Made by a program: the position numbers and the translations under genes
Notes under the pieces: model-generated
Database searches by the model: none
What the model was told of the DNA's origin: nothing
What the model saw: the letters and a program-made list of their open reading frames with translations, nothing else
Shown here: piece after piece, positions 1 to 24,104 of the stretch
How positions within the stretch are numbered: the stretch's first letter is position 1
How the letters are laid out: every line of letters starts with the position of its first letter
Source: Ascaris suum
Lineage: Eukaryota; Nematoda; Chromadorea; Rhabditida; Ascarididae
Reading direction: 5' to 3'
DNA length: 64,000 bases
Assembly: GCA_013433145.1 (NCBI GenBank)
Contig: CM024187.1
Coordinates: 17,163,826 to 17,227,825, forward strand

Positions 1-950
1 TTCCAAGGCGCTTCTGATGACGATATGTCCCAGATCTTTATGAACTTCAACCTGTTTTTTCCTGCTTCTCTTCGTCTGGTCGCATACCTATGAAACACGG
101 TTACCGTTTTGATTTCCTGTCGTCTTAGGATTTCAGCCTGTCTTCTCCGGAATGCTTTTAGGACCGAAAAAAGCATTACGAAAGTCTTACAGGCAGGAAC
201 AAAAAGATGTTTCAGCCACGTTGTGCGAGTTTCTGTTTATTGAGTCGTTTGCTACATAAGAAGATGGGAGGGTTTTTTGTAAAAACCTCGTCAGCATGCC
301 AGCGATTAAGAAATTATTATCTCTTAAGTAACTAACGTTGGCAAAAAGCCTAATTTCGCGTCATTTATTTTTGAAACCGTATTTTCTTCGAAGAGACAGA
401 GTTCTTTTCAGGAGTAAGAACGATTTCACCGCAAGTTCCGGATTTTAACGCGAACTATTTGTTTCATTCATTCATTATTGCAGTATCTAATCCATTATTT
501 AGAAAGGCATGAAATTATACAGCACAATGAACTAAGACAACATGGACGCAATGAATGGAACATACGCAGGAGTTGCCGCAAAATAAAACTGAACACTGAA
601 TGAACTGCTCTGATTTACAAACAAATTTCGTCTGCTCTCGGTCTGTTATGGCTCAATTCCAATGTAATTCTGGGCGGATGGCTTAATAGAGCAGAAAACA
701 AAGCTTGGAGGATCATTATTCAGTCTCAGTTTAAGGTTTGAGTCCAGGACGGTGAAATTAATGTTAGGTGCCACTAATGATTTTGGGTTTGTGGTCCTGT
801 GGCGAAAGTGACTTAGCAGTCTATGAGACGCTTCCTTCGAGATCTGATAATTCAGAGGCTTTTAATGGGGCGTTTTCCACTGCAAATGTTTCCGCGTAAC
901 GATGCTGTAGTCTATACGACGTGATTTGAAATATTCTTAGAATTGAGCGT
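1..950. other. Downstream flank of the SLC22-like gene, no gene seen
   Basis: This stretch lies 3' of the minus-strand SLC22-like gene and no supported exon was found in it on either strand. Minus-strand AATAAA words (TTTATT on the plus strand) occur at 236-241, 364-369 and 950-955; the last overlaps the stop codon. The real cleavage site cannot be chosen from sequence alone. Confidence 0.5.
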
Positions 951-13256
<12,306 letters not shown>

Positions 13257-13265
13257 TATGTAGCA

Positions 13266-13280
13266 CTGCAAGTAACCATC
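13266..13280 (-). promoter_or_regulatory. Probable spliced-leader acceptor of the SLC22-like gene
   Basis: On the minus strand the sequence ggttacttgcag ends 9-10 nt before the start codon at 13256. No upstream exon with a matching donor was recognised. In nematodes such an acceptor close to the ATG is typical of SL1 trans-splicing. An ordinary cis-spliced 5' untranslated exon further upstream would look the same. Confidence 0.5.
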
Positions 13281-16279
13281 ACCACATCACACGGCTGGTT
13301 CACTCTTAAAGATATCAATGAGAACGATCGAGGTTTTCGGCGCTGAGAGTCTTCTAACCTTTGTTTTCTGCAGCGGAATGGACAGTGGATGAGAATATTT
13401 ATAGCAGTGTGGTGGTCAGCTTCCCTAAGTGCACCCACAATTATGTTAAGTAAACTAATTTTCTTCTCAGAGGACTAATTAAGTAAAAACGTTTTCTTCT
13501 CAAACAGTGGCAGGCGCGGACAGTCATCCTTCTTCGTGAAGTGAGGCGCTGACCGCAAGTTGAGAGCATCAACAGTGTTTGAAGGGTACTTGTCGCAGAC
13601 AGTGATATATTATTCCCTCAGTGGAGAAGCGTATCGCAACTTAGTCGGCTGTTTATCGCATTCTGTGGATCCTCTTTGCAACAGTCTCCCCAAGTATGAG
13701 GTACGACAGCTTAGTCTTATAAATGTACTTGCAGAAAAAAGTGTGCGCACTCATGCACCGATTGCTACTAACACTTTCGAAGTAATCTGGCTTCGCACCT
13801 GTATGTTTGTTTATGCGCTGTTGCCATTACTTGGAATACGCCTCCCATTGTGTTTCTTGAGCATTCACGAGCTCGTTGATCATGTAACGCTGCATTCTGA
13901 ACCTGGAGGTTTTTTTTCGTTTTTTTGGAAGAGCTATAAATCACAGGAAGCTAGGTCAAGTAAATAGAATAGGTGATGAAGTTCAGTAGTCGAATTTTTT
14001 GTTGGGAAATCGTTAGCAATAAATGCGTTATCACTTGAAACATCCTCATGGTTGATCGTCCACTTCTAGGACCGCTGTTTAGCAGTTTTCTTGTGATTGA
14101 ATTCTCGCATCCTTTCCAGCACCTCTCGCATCAGCACCATTATTGACCGATTGCTTGCCTTTGTTCAATGAAGTGCTGATGAACTACTCCGTTGTGACTT
14201 TAAAAAAATCACTAAGCGGTAGTCTTGAAGTGCAAACGTGTTATGCGCGCTTTTTCGACCGTATCGAACTCCCTGTTTTCTAGTGCAAGCTGGTAATGAC
14301 ATCAGTTATCACATTGTATCTCCATACTCATCTGAATGTGCACTTTGTGGTTTCTGTTTGCGCCCTAAAGTAAAAGCTGCAGTGAAGAATTTTCAGACAT
14401 TTCTGAAATCTGTATGGCATCATGTGACAAAAGAATATGTAAATATTTCACGAACAAAACTTAAGTTATCTTTCCAGCAATCCTGCAAATGAGTTTAACT
14501 AAATGCGCAGCCGTGAAGACGAATTACTTGCCAGTGACCGTTACTACACAGCTGGGAACACATTTTTTTTCTGCAGTTGCATTTCTGGAGCTGAATTATG
14601 TGCGGGATTCGATTGGTGGGGACAGAATAGGAGGCTGACGGGGAGCACAAGAGAAATGGTGCCCTATGTAAAGGCAGTTCGCGCTCCCACTCTCTATATG
14701 TACCTGCGAAGCAATTCAAAAATTTCATCAACAGAGGCAAAGCTGAGATCATTGGTATATGCACTTTTGCGCAATGTCTACTGATGTTGTTTATTCCCGA
14801 TGAATAAAATAATAATTACGTTCCGATGGCGAGATCGGCTGAACCAAACACCCCTAAACAGCATTGACGTTTTGATTAACTGAGCACATAGTCAGTCTGT
14901 GAGAAGAAGTTCCACTTTTTTTTTGACGTAAAAATTGACGCGTTTGAAAACGCTGCATTATTGCGACAAAGAAGCGGAAAACAAGCATTAGCCTCAAGTA
15001 CAAAGAATAGGTTTGCTAGCGGATATAGAGAACTTGCAACTGATGGTCAACAATACGAATCAGGAACTTCCTTCAACGGGATTTGATATCCACTGCTTTC
15101 AGATGGGAAGAGTTCTCTCGTGCTTGCTTTTATAAACACACAACTTGGCATATTTTTTCTCTACCTCATAACAGACATGGAACATGCATTGACCTATTTC
15201 TTTCAGAGCTGATCCACTTCTATCTTTTTGATTGCCGTCTGCGCCTCAAGTTGACTAGTGAAAGTCTTACGCACACTCTCGTCTTCGTGTATCCAAGGCT
15301 GGATAATCAAACCGGCGCATATACGTACAACCAATTTTCGCTAACAGCGGTTCTAGAAAATCAAGGCAAATAGGGTGAAGAAACATGAGATGCGAATCGA
15401 ACACATTGTTGCGTTCTTGACTTCGCTCGGTGCTGTCTCCTATTCTCTAACTGCTGCAGTCTTTGGTGAGCAAACACGACGAAAGGCTTCCTGCGATGTC
15501 TTCATTGTATCGTTCACTGACATTATCATCATATGTAATATGTAGTGATTAACGTCTCACGGCAATATGGATATGACGGCCTTACCAACGCAACGCAAGC
15601 AACGCTTGGACCTATGAGAGGATGTTCGAAGATGGTGTACTTTTGGAATTATTCATGGGAACAGTTTGTCGCCACTCTGTAGTTATTTACAGTTGACAAA
15701 AACCCTCTCTCTACAGATTATATAACTGCGAATTTTAAAAAATTTCACCAGGCCATGAGACATTTTTCACAGTGAAGTTTATTTACCTTGCAACGAGTTT
15801 TTGCACTATTCTTTTATAGTTGCTGCAACCTGTTCCGCCCACTTCTTCGAGCTTGCGAATAACATGTGTCGTTTGAGTACAAATGAGCATTTTTTGAATA
15901 GAATTGTAAAAGCATGTAATTTATCGCCATAGACGCAGCATCTTCCTTCATTAAGGGCTTCTAAATAACAGAATTAATCCTGTTCCGCCCTATCTATTGT
16001 TTTCAAGCAACAAATAAATAGTCTTACATAGTGCTTTTGTTTTCTAACTTCCTCTGCTTATTGCTGAGGATAACCTATGTTTATGGAGGTTTTTGTTTCG
16101 TCTCGTTTTTTTTTCACGCTGAATGATTCTACTGAGTTTATTTCATTTCATATCGAATTAGTGCTTCCTTAGCGCTTATTAACATGTCTTGTGGGCTGTT
16201 TTTTCACCATTTTGTTTTAACCTGATTTCTATTTATGTTGGTCCCACGACAATGTGAATGCTCGCTCTGTTGAACATCG

Positions 16280-16327
16280 TACTAGTGAATATCATCATAC
16301 TCTATCAAAGCATGATGATATTCACTA

Positions 16328-16330
<3 letters not shown>
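16280..16330. repeat. Perfect 19-bp inverted repeat next to (TA)n
   Basis: The arm tactagtgaatatcatcat at 16280-16298 is exactly the reverse complement of 16312-16330, with a 13-nt spacer. The right arm runs directly into a long TA tract, so the whole block could form a long hairpin or cruciform. It may be the end of a small TA-targeting transposon, but no partner terminal repeat was identified. Confidence 0.9.

Positions 16331-16412
<82 letters not shown>
16329..16412. repeat. (TA)n microsatellite, about 42 units
   Basis: A continuous alternating TA run starts within the right arm of the 19-bp inverted repeat and ends before taacaagg. It is the second long TA tract of the window. Confidence 0.97.
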
Positions 16413-16415
<3 letters not shown>

Positions 16416-17453
16416 ACAAGGTGATTTCACTATTACGATCACAAAATGACCACCTCCTTTCCCGTTTGCATAAAGTGCATATGATCACGCGCAAAAATAA
16501 CAGGCATGCTAGACGTTTCTTACCGACCGCTTTCTTTTTTTTTTTGATTCGTTGTCAGGCTCATCCATTTGTCGCTTCTGTTGCGATTTTTTTTCAGGGG
16601 TGTCCACGCCACCACCACTAAGAGCTCTTCGCAATTTGAAGGTTCCAGTTGAAAGCAAAGGGTTCTGAAGAGTGAACAAGCCACAGCGAACGGATAGTTC
16701 TGACAATGCAAGGCAACTGTTTTAAAATACGCGGGTTATATTCCACTTCATCAACTCAAAATTTTCAAGTGATATGCAAGGACTATTCGATGTGCGCATT
16801 CACGAATACTGCATACGAAGCTATCCATAATTCGGCACCGTAATGCGTATGCGTTTTTATGACTCTAGCTACTAAATTTGCTCTAAAGAAACAAAACATT
16901 AGAACCTAAACAATGCTAAAATTCCGTAATGAATTTCGAAATTCACATGAGAACGGAAGGATAAACTACAGCAAATGAGAGTACATGCCGCGAGGGTTGA
17001 AACAACAACAGACCGGAATCAAACATTTCAAGATACATCGCTCTAATGAACGAAGTTATGAATGCATTGACGCAGACTGTTATTATACCAAATTGCTTGC
17101 TCCTGTCCTATGTGAAACACCTGTCCTGGTGTGGCGCTACCTTCTGTGAAAGACCTACAGTGTATTTTCCACATTATACGGCTCACCGTTCAAAAAAAGT
17201 GATATAGTCAGTCCGTAGGTTAAGTGATGGTCGCCTCGCTAAAAATAGAACACATCTTTTTTCCTGGAAAGCTAGTTAAGCGCAGGAAAATGCCAAAAAT
17301 GCGTTTGGAATACGTTATTCAGCGAAAGAAAATACTGTAATGAAAGCCTACAGAGGAGTGGTCCTATCCTCTCTTTCGTTTTTGTTTTACCACCATGGCA
17401 TGGAGGACCTGAGTCTGATAGGGGAAATAGGTGCCTAGCCGAATGACTTAAAA

Positions 17454-17645
17454 ATGCTATATATGGACTGCTTCGGCAGGGAAAGTTTTAAAGAAGAAGC
17501 GATCGCACAGAGCATAAAAATAATTAATGAAAATGAAATGGCTGCAAGTACAGTGCAACCCACAGAAAGTAAATATAAGCAGATATGGCAAATTAAAAGA
17601 GCCAGCAAAACTAGCTCCTTATCGAAGCGTTCGAATTCTCCATAG
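17454..17645 (+). CDS. Candidate small ORF of unknown function (63 residues)
   Basis: This is an ATG-started hydrophilic frame with a balanced amino-acid mix, rich in Lys, Ser and Glu and ending in SKRSNSP. An AATAAA word lies about 47 nt after the stop (near 17693), which is a plausible poly(A) distance. No domain, signal peptide or membrane segment is visible. The opposite strand carries a longer frame (17435-17872) with two hydrophobic stretches, so the coding strand is not settled. It may be chance. Confidence 0.2.
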   Translation: MLYMDCFGRESFKEEAIAQSIKIINENEMAASTVQPTESKYKQIWQIKRASKTSSLSKRSNSP

Positions 17646-20600
17646 CGCATTACACAAAAAATTACCCAATGATGATGGGGAATTGATAATGGAATAAAAG
17701 CTCTCTTTAAGAAAATAGGTTCCCAAGAAATATCGATGGATTTGCTAAATGATACTAATTCACTCAAAGATGATACGATCGGTGTTGTTCGAAACTCATA
17801 AAACTTATTTAGGATTTTTTTCTTATCGTCCTTAATGTCTGCCGCGGACAATTTCGAAAAATCGGTAAACAATCGATAAGAAATAAATCAGCACAGAATC
17901 ATCTTACTGCCAAGCACTGTTTTACGTAATGGTTACGCCAACTGTGACAAATAAGATTATGCCTACTGTATTTGATAAAAGCGAAAAAATGGAGGCGAAA
18001 CTTTTAAAGCAAAGAAAAATTATGGAGTGTGAGATTCACTGGAATTGCGCGTTCGAGGTTTGAGCTGATGGGCAATCATGATAAATGATAATGTTGAACA
18101 CTGAAGGACATCATTTCTTGGCGGTCTGTATGAGGGAAAAGATGAGAGGATGCTATGCTCTGATGGACTGTGTAAAGCCGCATTTATGGTCGACAGTTTA
18201 ACTGCATTGTCTAGTGCTTTCGCAGCAGTTGTATTACCCGCATTATTCTGTCGCTCTTGAGAATAAAATTGATTTTTGAAGCATTTCTTTCATCATTGGC
18301 CAAAAACCATTCAAGCAAGTTCTTAATTTGCTGGTTCTTACCAAGCTTCAGGGATTCCCAGAAAATTACTTTTTACATTATTGCTGTAACTCTTATGAAA
18401 AAGTAAAAAGTTTACAAACTTTAACAGTTGACAACTGTTCCCCTTACTCTCCAAGAGGAACTTTGCCTCTAGAAAGCACAACAATGTTTAAAAAGAGACG
18501 ATTAAGTTTCGTGATAACAAATGAGCAACTGTGACGATCGTATGAACAAACCGCACGTGATAATGTAAGTAACTGGAAAGATAGCACTCCACCCGATCGA
18601 GCGTCGTAATCGACGGGATTGGCAATTCGATTCTGTGCATCATTCATTGTGAACGCGTCGACCGGCTTCGATGTTGAAACGAGTTTTTGAATGTGTAAAT
18701 CATTAGTGCTCTATGAACAGTGCCATAATGATAAGTGCCTCAACAAGAAATATTTTTGCCGTTTTATATTTCTCTAGACTCAATTGAAAGTTGTTTATTT
18801 TTACCAATTTAATGACAGGCAGTACTCTCCGTTTAGCATAAACTGTTATGATGGTTACTTTACAACATTAAACAGCGAGAGTTTGTTTTGTTAATGATGT
18901 TTATTACGGAGTGTGGACGAATCCACTAACGCAGGGTTGTATCGATTATGAGCTGTGAAGAGGAAATGGTGAGTTGAAATTTAATTGATTAACCCTGTTT
19001 TGTCAATTTTCAACAAAAACAAAAAGCAATCGGTATTAAAGTCATTCAAGCATATTTTCGATGATGTATGCAAATTATTTACGAGAAACGGTTTAACTGA
19101 CACGTCTTAAATCGCTTGCACAAACAACTCTTAGAAAGCATTTCTTCTTAATGTTCTAATATTCTGTTCTTGCCTGGGAAAAATTCGACGCTTACTGGAT
19201 TGGGCGCCGGTGATGCGTAACAAAAAACTGTCGACCTAATAGTGCCATTTCATCGATTTCTTTTGAATTTCGCCACACTGCATCCCGAGTGTGTAAATAA
19301 TCTAAGAGGGGGAGCTCATTTAAGTGACTTCCGAGAATCACTTTCAGAATAACATTTCAATATTTGTGGGGGAAACCTGACTGAAATGAAAAATTCACCT
19401 CATCGAAATCGCAAAGAGAATCGCTTCAGAATCGTTGAGGCTGAGTCAGAAGAAATGTCGCGAAACTTGCATGTGATTGGTAAATTGTCACCTCATAATC
19501 GCACATATGAGGAGTAATTAATTTTGCATATTTTCCAGTCATCTCTCTAACACCTTCTAAGATTCGCATTCACATAGGTCTGTGATGCGTGGTGCCCGCA
19601 TAAACATTCGATTCTGGAAATTGTCCGTGAATGGATTTGCAAGTTCGAAGCGTCCACTTGTGTCAATGTTTTATCTAATTTATGCTTATTTTCCTGTGTT
19701 TCGAATTATGCTCGTTCCTATTAAACCCCTTACATTTTTTGAATTCGAACAACACATTTTTGAAGTTTTTTAAAACATATTCGTTATCGTCTTTACTCAA
19801 GTGGATATCTGTTAATTAGTCGCTCTTGCATGGTCGATAATTTTGAACGATTCTATTTTTTTTTCTACATAAAAAGCTTTCGCAAATTTTCGATGCCTTT
19901 GTGCACTTTCTCATTACCTTCTTACGCATTTATTCATAAATGAACTCATTTCCCATTTAGCTGAGGTAATAATTGTACTCATTAATACTGCTTCAACCAG
20001 CATATGTAAGTTCGTCTATATTCAATAAACAGTTGTTTTTTGCAGCTCAGATTAACGATGGTTTTTCGAATCGAAGCGTCGGTAACAGGAGAATTCCCTC
20101 CAACCGCCCTAAATTACTGAGAAGCTTATTAGATTACAACCAGCAATTGCCTTTTTATAAACACATCGATTCATGAACTATCAGACTGTTTATCGAAGGG
20201 AGCGTTAAGCTTGTATAACAATAAACGAGCAAAAAGGCGAAAAAATGACCTCATTGTGAATAAGATTGAGGGATCTGTGCACGACAGCCAATTTTAAATG
20301 CCGTACTCCTGTTTAGCAAAAAAAGCTAGTGAATGGTGTTTGGGAATAAACTAAAAATCGCTTACAAAATCCGTTATTCATATGCTTTTGATATGGGATT
20401 GTTTTATGATCAATAAAGTGAGCGTGTATAGTGATAGTACCTATAAAAAGATTTTACGTGGTGCATTTTAAAGACACGATGCTTTATTTGAGTGCTTTCT
20501 AAACGAATTATGTCATTCGACGATGATAAAGTTGTATTTCACTTATTCGATTGAAGTCGACTAGGACGCAGTTTAGAGTGCAATGTGTTAAGCGATCGCA

Positions 20601-20985
20601 GTGCCGCACAACTCCGCCAATTTCTAACCTCTGGTTTATTAGCGAGCAACATTTCTACTCGTAGCAAACCTGTTCTTATCAAAACAATGAAAATCATTCA
20701 CAAATTTCGAGTTTCTGTTATGTGAGAAAATTTCCTATGTCCATTCTTAATGCTAATGTCAAAAAAGTGAATAATAACGTTTGTTTATAGTGCGCTACGT
20801 GTCGGACGGCAGGCTTTTAGGCTGCCTTGAACATACGTATAGACTGATTAAACAAGAGATTTCAGGAGAAATGTTTTAAGAAAATGTTACATCCAAGGAG
20901 TGACACATCTAGTGAAAGGAAAGCATCTCGCCAGCTATCACATGAACTATACATATAAATATTGTTATTTTCAAGGCAAAAAAAG

Positions 20986-21095
20986 GCTCAAAATGCTATC
21001 AATTATGCGCTTATAGTCTGGACTTTCCGTGGCTCTAATCTGGGCCCAATTGGCCGCCGTTTGAAAATAGGCGCATAATTGATAGAATTTTGAGC
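20986..21095. repeat. Fold-back element with 25-bp inverted arms
   Basis: The arm at 20986-21010 matches the reverse complement of 21071-21095 with a single mismatch, and weaker complementarity extends about 8 nt outside each arm. The 60-nt spacer is more GC-rich than its surroundings and contains the near-palindrome gggcccaattggcc. The form resembles a short MITE or fold-back repeat. It does not encode protein. Confidence 0.8.
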
Positions 21096-24000
21096 GTTTT
21101 TGGAAATGAATATCACAGGCATCATCAAGCACTCATTCAGGCGACGAACGTGAGCATCATTCGTCACTAACAAAAAACAAATTCGAAATAGCACATTCAG
21201 AAGAATAGAACGAAGAGGACAACACTATCAGTATAAATATCAATGAAGCGAGTGTGTGACAATCAGAAGGAATCCGCTCACTGCGCACTCTCAAGATAAT
21301 CTTTCTCGATGAAGTGGTTATCTTTTTTGAGAAGAGATGTTCACAAGTATTACACATCTATAACCTTGTGTTTTGGTCTTTCTAGTAATCTGATATTATC
21401 TAAATGCAAACTCATAAAATTCCACAGTTTAGGTCACTGTGATTGTGAACTATTTGACGAGCTTCATTCACATAGCTAATAGCATGTTTCATTATTGTCA
21501 TGCTCGTCATTCTGTCCGCTCAAGTCTTTCGTTGTAGTTCGGCGAGAATCGACGAAATCAAGCAAACTTTCAGTGAATCGTTTCCTGAGTAATTCCAATA
21601 AACTTAAATCCTCCAGAGTTTTTAGTTTTTAGGGGTTAGGTGGTACTGTTATAATCGGGGATATCTACGACAAATGTCTTGTGCACCAACAAATCGATGC
21701 GTAAATTTATAAAGGAACGACATATAAAGTTGAATGCGTTATTCACTTTTGTAGTGTTTTTTTAGAATTAACAGTGAACCACAGCTGATTGACAACCATA
21801 ACTCTCAGAACCCTGACTAGTTGAACGCCTTCTAAGGGAACACATCTAGCAAGTTCAAGGACTCAGAAACTGAGTTATTTTATTACATAATACATGGCAT
21901 TTAGAGATGAAAAAATTCATTCACAGCACTCACATATGAGCAATCCTTTTATTAAACTGCAAAAGCAGCTATAAAATAAACCTCACATTCATTCGAACAA
22001 GAACAGAGTTCCAAATGATGACCGACTAAGTACTGTCGACGAATACAGCAAACAACGAATGGAGTCCTAAAGGAAGCAGAAGTCACTGAAGTCTTGTAGT
22101 TTACAGTCGCATTCTAGATTGGAGCGGTCGGGAAGTTTTTGAATCAATGTAAGGCTCACTTTCAACTCTTTATTCTCCGAAGCCGAAAGAAATTTGGGAT
22201 GAGAGAGAGAACCAAAAGCTTTTCAGAAATCAGTGCAGGCAAATTAAGTCATCTCTGTCTGGTTTTCGTTGGGTCATTTAGTGAAACTAACAACGGCGTA
22301 GTAGTGGTTCTACTATTGAGGTATCCAAATTGTTTCTCACTTATAATGTGATTGGCATGTGACAGCTTCACCACTTAGGGAATAATAATTCCTTCCATTG
22401 AGAGAGCTCTGCGGCGACAGTTCGATGTGATGGATCTTAAGCGTTTCTCATGGATGAAGATGCTTTCCTTTCACATCGCTGAAATAAATCCGCTTTCAAG
22501 CAGTCTCAGAAAACGGAGAAAACCGATGCAGTTAGTACGACGGCAAGCAGTCATAAACAACGTAAACAATGCATGAGGTTTCGTTCGATGTGCAAAAAAA
22601 CTCAAAGGATTTTTTTGTAAGAATCACAAAAATATCAGTCACCTCGCAATCAATATCGTCTAAGGTGGCGCCGAATGGACGATACCGCTAAAGATATGTT
22701 GTGAAAGTAAAGTCGCCCAATCTGAAGCAAATTCATTGCTAGCGGTCAGTAAAAGTGAAGGTTTAATGATGCTGTGAATTTCAAAAATGAGATTGCAGAT
22801 AACAGAATGTCATCGTGCACACCACTCCGCCGGTTGCATTGCTATGTTTACGGTTGTAAGGGCGAAGCCACCATCTTTTGATTTCAGACAGCTTCAGAGC
22901 ACTATAAGCTACGCTCATCTAGTTCCCAGACGAAAAACAGGATAATTTTTAAATAAGAAATCTGTGAAGCTGTGCGACTTCGGAGATCTGGCAACTTCTT
23001 GCAAGAGAGTTCTTTTTTTTCTTTCGTAGGGTCAGAAAATGCCTCAGAATCATTCATTGGCCAGTGCGAAATAACACCAGAAAAGAAATGGAATGCCATC
23101 CACATGAATAGTGAATGAACGAATTTCCAGTTGCAAACGTCTAAAGGAAATTATCTCTGGTGTTAAAACCAGCTCAGTTCTAGATTATCCTCTTGTTGGA
23201 TTTCGCGTCTGTGCTCTGTTCGATTAACGTTAAAGCGCACAAGTGTTGGAAAGTAAATTAGGCACACGATACGGGGCAAAATGTGTGAAATGTTTCGAGG
23301 GAATATGGCTAAGCTGTAAAGCAAAAAAGCGAACAAGTTGCTGCAGACATTAAACATTTTTTTCTGGCAAGAACCGATCCCGTGAAACACTTGTGTTATT
23401 AATGGTGAACATCGACGCTTAACCTCAAACCTAATGGTAAGCATTTCAGCCTTCAACAACTCACTTGCATGTTAATAACTGCCAATGTGGAAAATAGGCA
23501 CCAAATTTGAAGAAAAAGAAAGCCGATGTCGAGATAGAATCGCTTCATCTGCCGCAGAGTACCACCTTTTGATGAATGTTTTATCCGAGCATAGCTTCGG
23601 TATTTCCTGGGAAAGCTGCGGAATGATCAAATGAAGCGCCTCACATGAAACATGATTCAGCGTATGCAGAAAATGCTTCTCTTGAAATAATATGGTGAGA
23701 AGCGATTAAAATGCAGCTCGTTTCTTCGAAGCCGGATGCATTAGCGGCCCGTTAACGTATCAAAGCGCAAGTCTCAAATTTTCAAGCAGCATTACTGCAA
23801 ACTGCAGAAGTCAAAGGTCAGCAGGCGCTATGTGGCATCATCGCAGATCGAAGTTGAAATGAATGGCGCACGCTCCTCCAGCAACTGTTATGAGGGGCGC
23901 ATCACAGCCGATATGTGAACTCGGCATTCATGTTTAGTGGTTTTCTCTCTTCAACGCTTGTCTTTAAAGATTCAAAATATTCACCTTTTGGCGAATGTTT

Positions 24001-24102
24001 CAGCATTTTATGACAGCATTTGTTCTTTTACGTTTCTTTATATTGTTTTTTGTGAACTTCAAATATTCGGCCTTTTTTAAAACACGAAGTCGCTTTCTTC
24101 AG

Positions 24103-24104
24103 AT
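24103..24104 (+). promoter_or_regulatory. Probable SL1 trans-splice acceptor of the acid sphingomyelinase gene
   Basis: The pyrimidine-rich acceptor cgctttcttcag ends at 24102, only two bases before the ATG at 24105. A strong acceptor so close to a signal-peptide start with no visible upstream exon is the classic look of a nematode spliced-leader site. The mature mRNA would start with the leader followed almost at once by the start codon. Confidence 0.65.

Larger units (their letters stand above)
13281..24101. other. Divergent intergenic spacer between SLC22-like and sphingomyelinase genes
   Basis: About 10.8 kb separates two divergently transcribed genes, so it must hold both promoters. The sequence is AT-rich and broken by stops in all frames. 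Recognisable contents are the (TA)n tract and adjoining inverted repeat at 16.3 kb, the fold-back element at 21.0 kb and one small candidate ORF at 17.5 kb. I recognise no conserved protein family here. Open frames such as 13560-13967 and the minus-strand 17435-17872 show no family motif or convincing splice context. Confidence 0.55.

Noticed and set aside
13560..13967. Plus-strand 135-codon frame just upstream of the SLC22-like gene
   Set aside because: It starts at a TTG, has no recognisable domain and no splice or poly(A) context.
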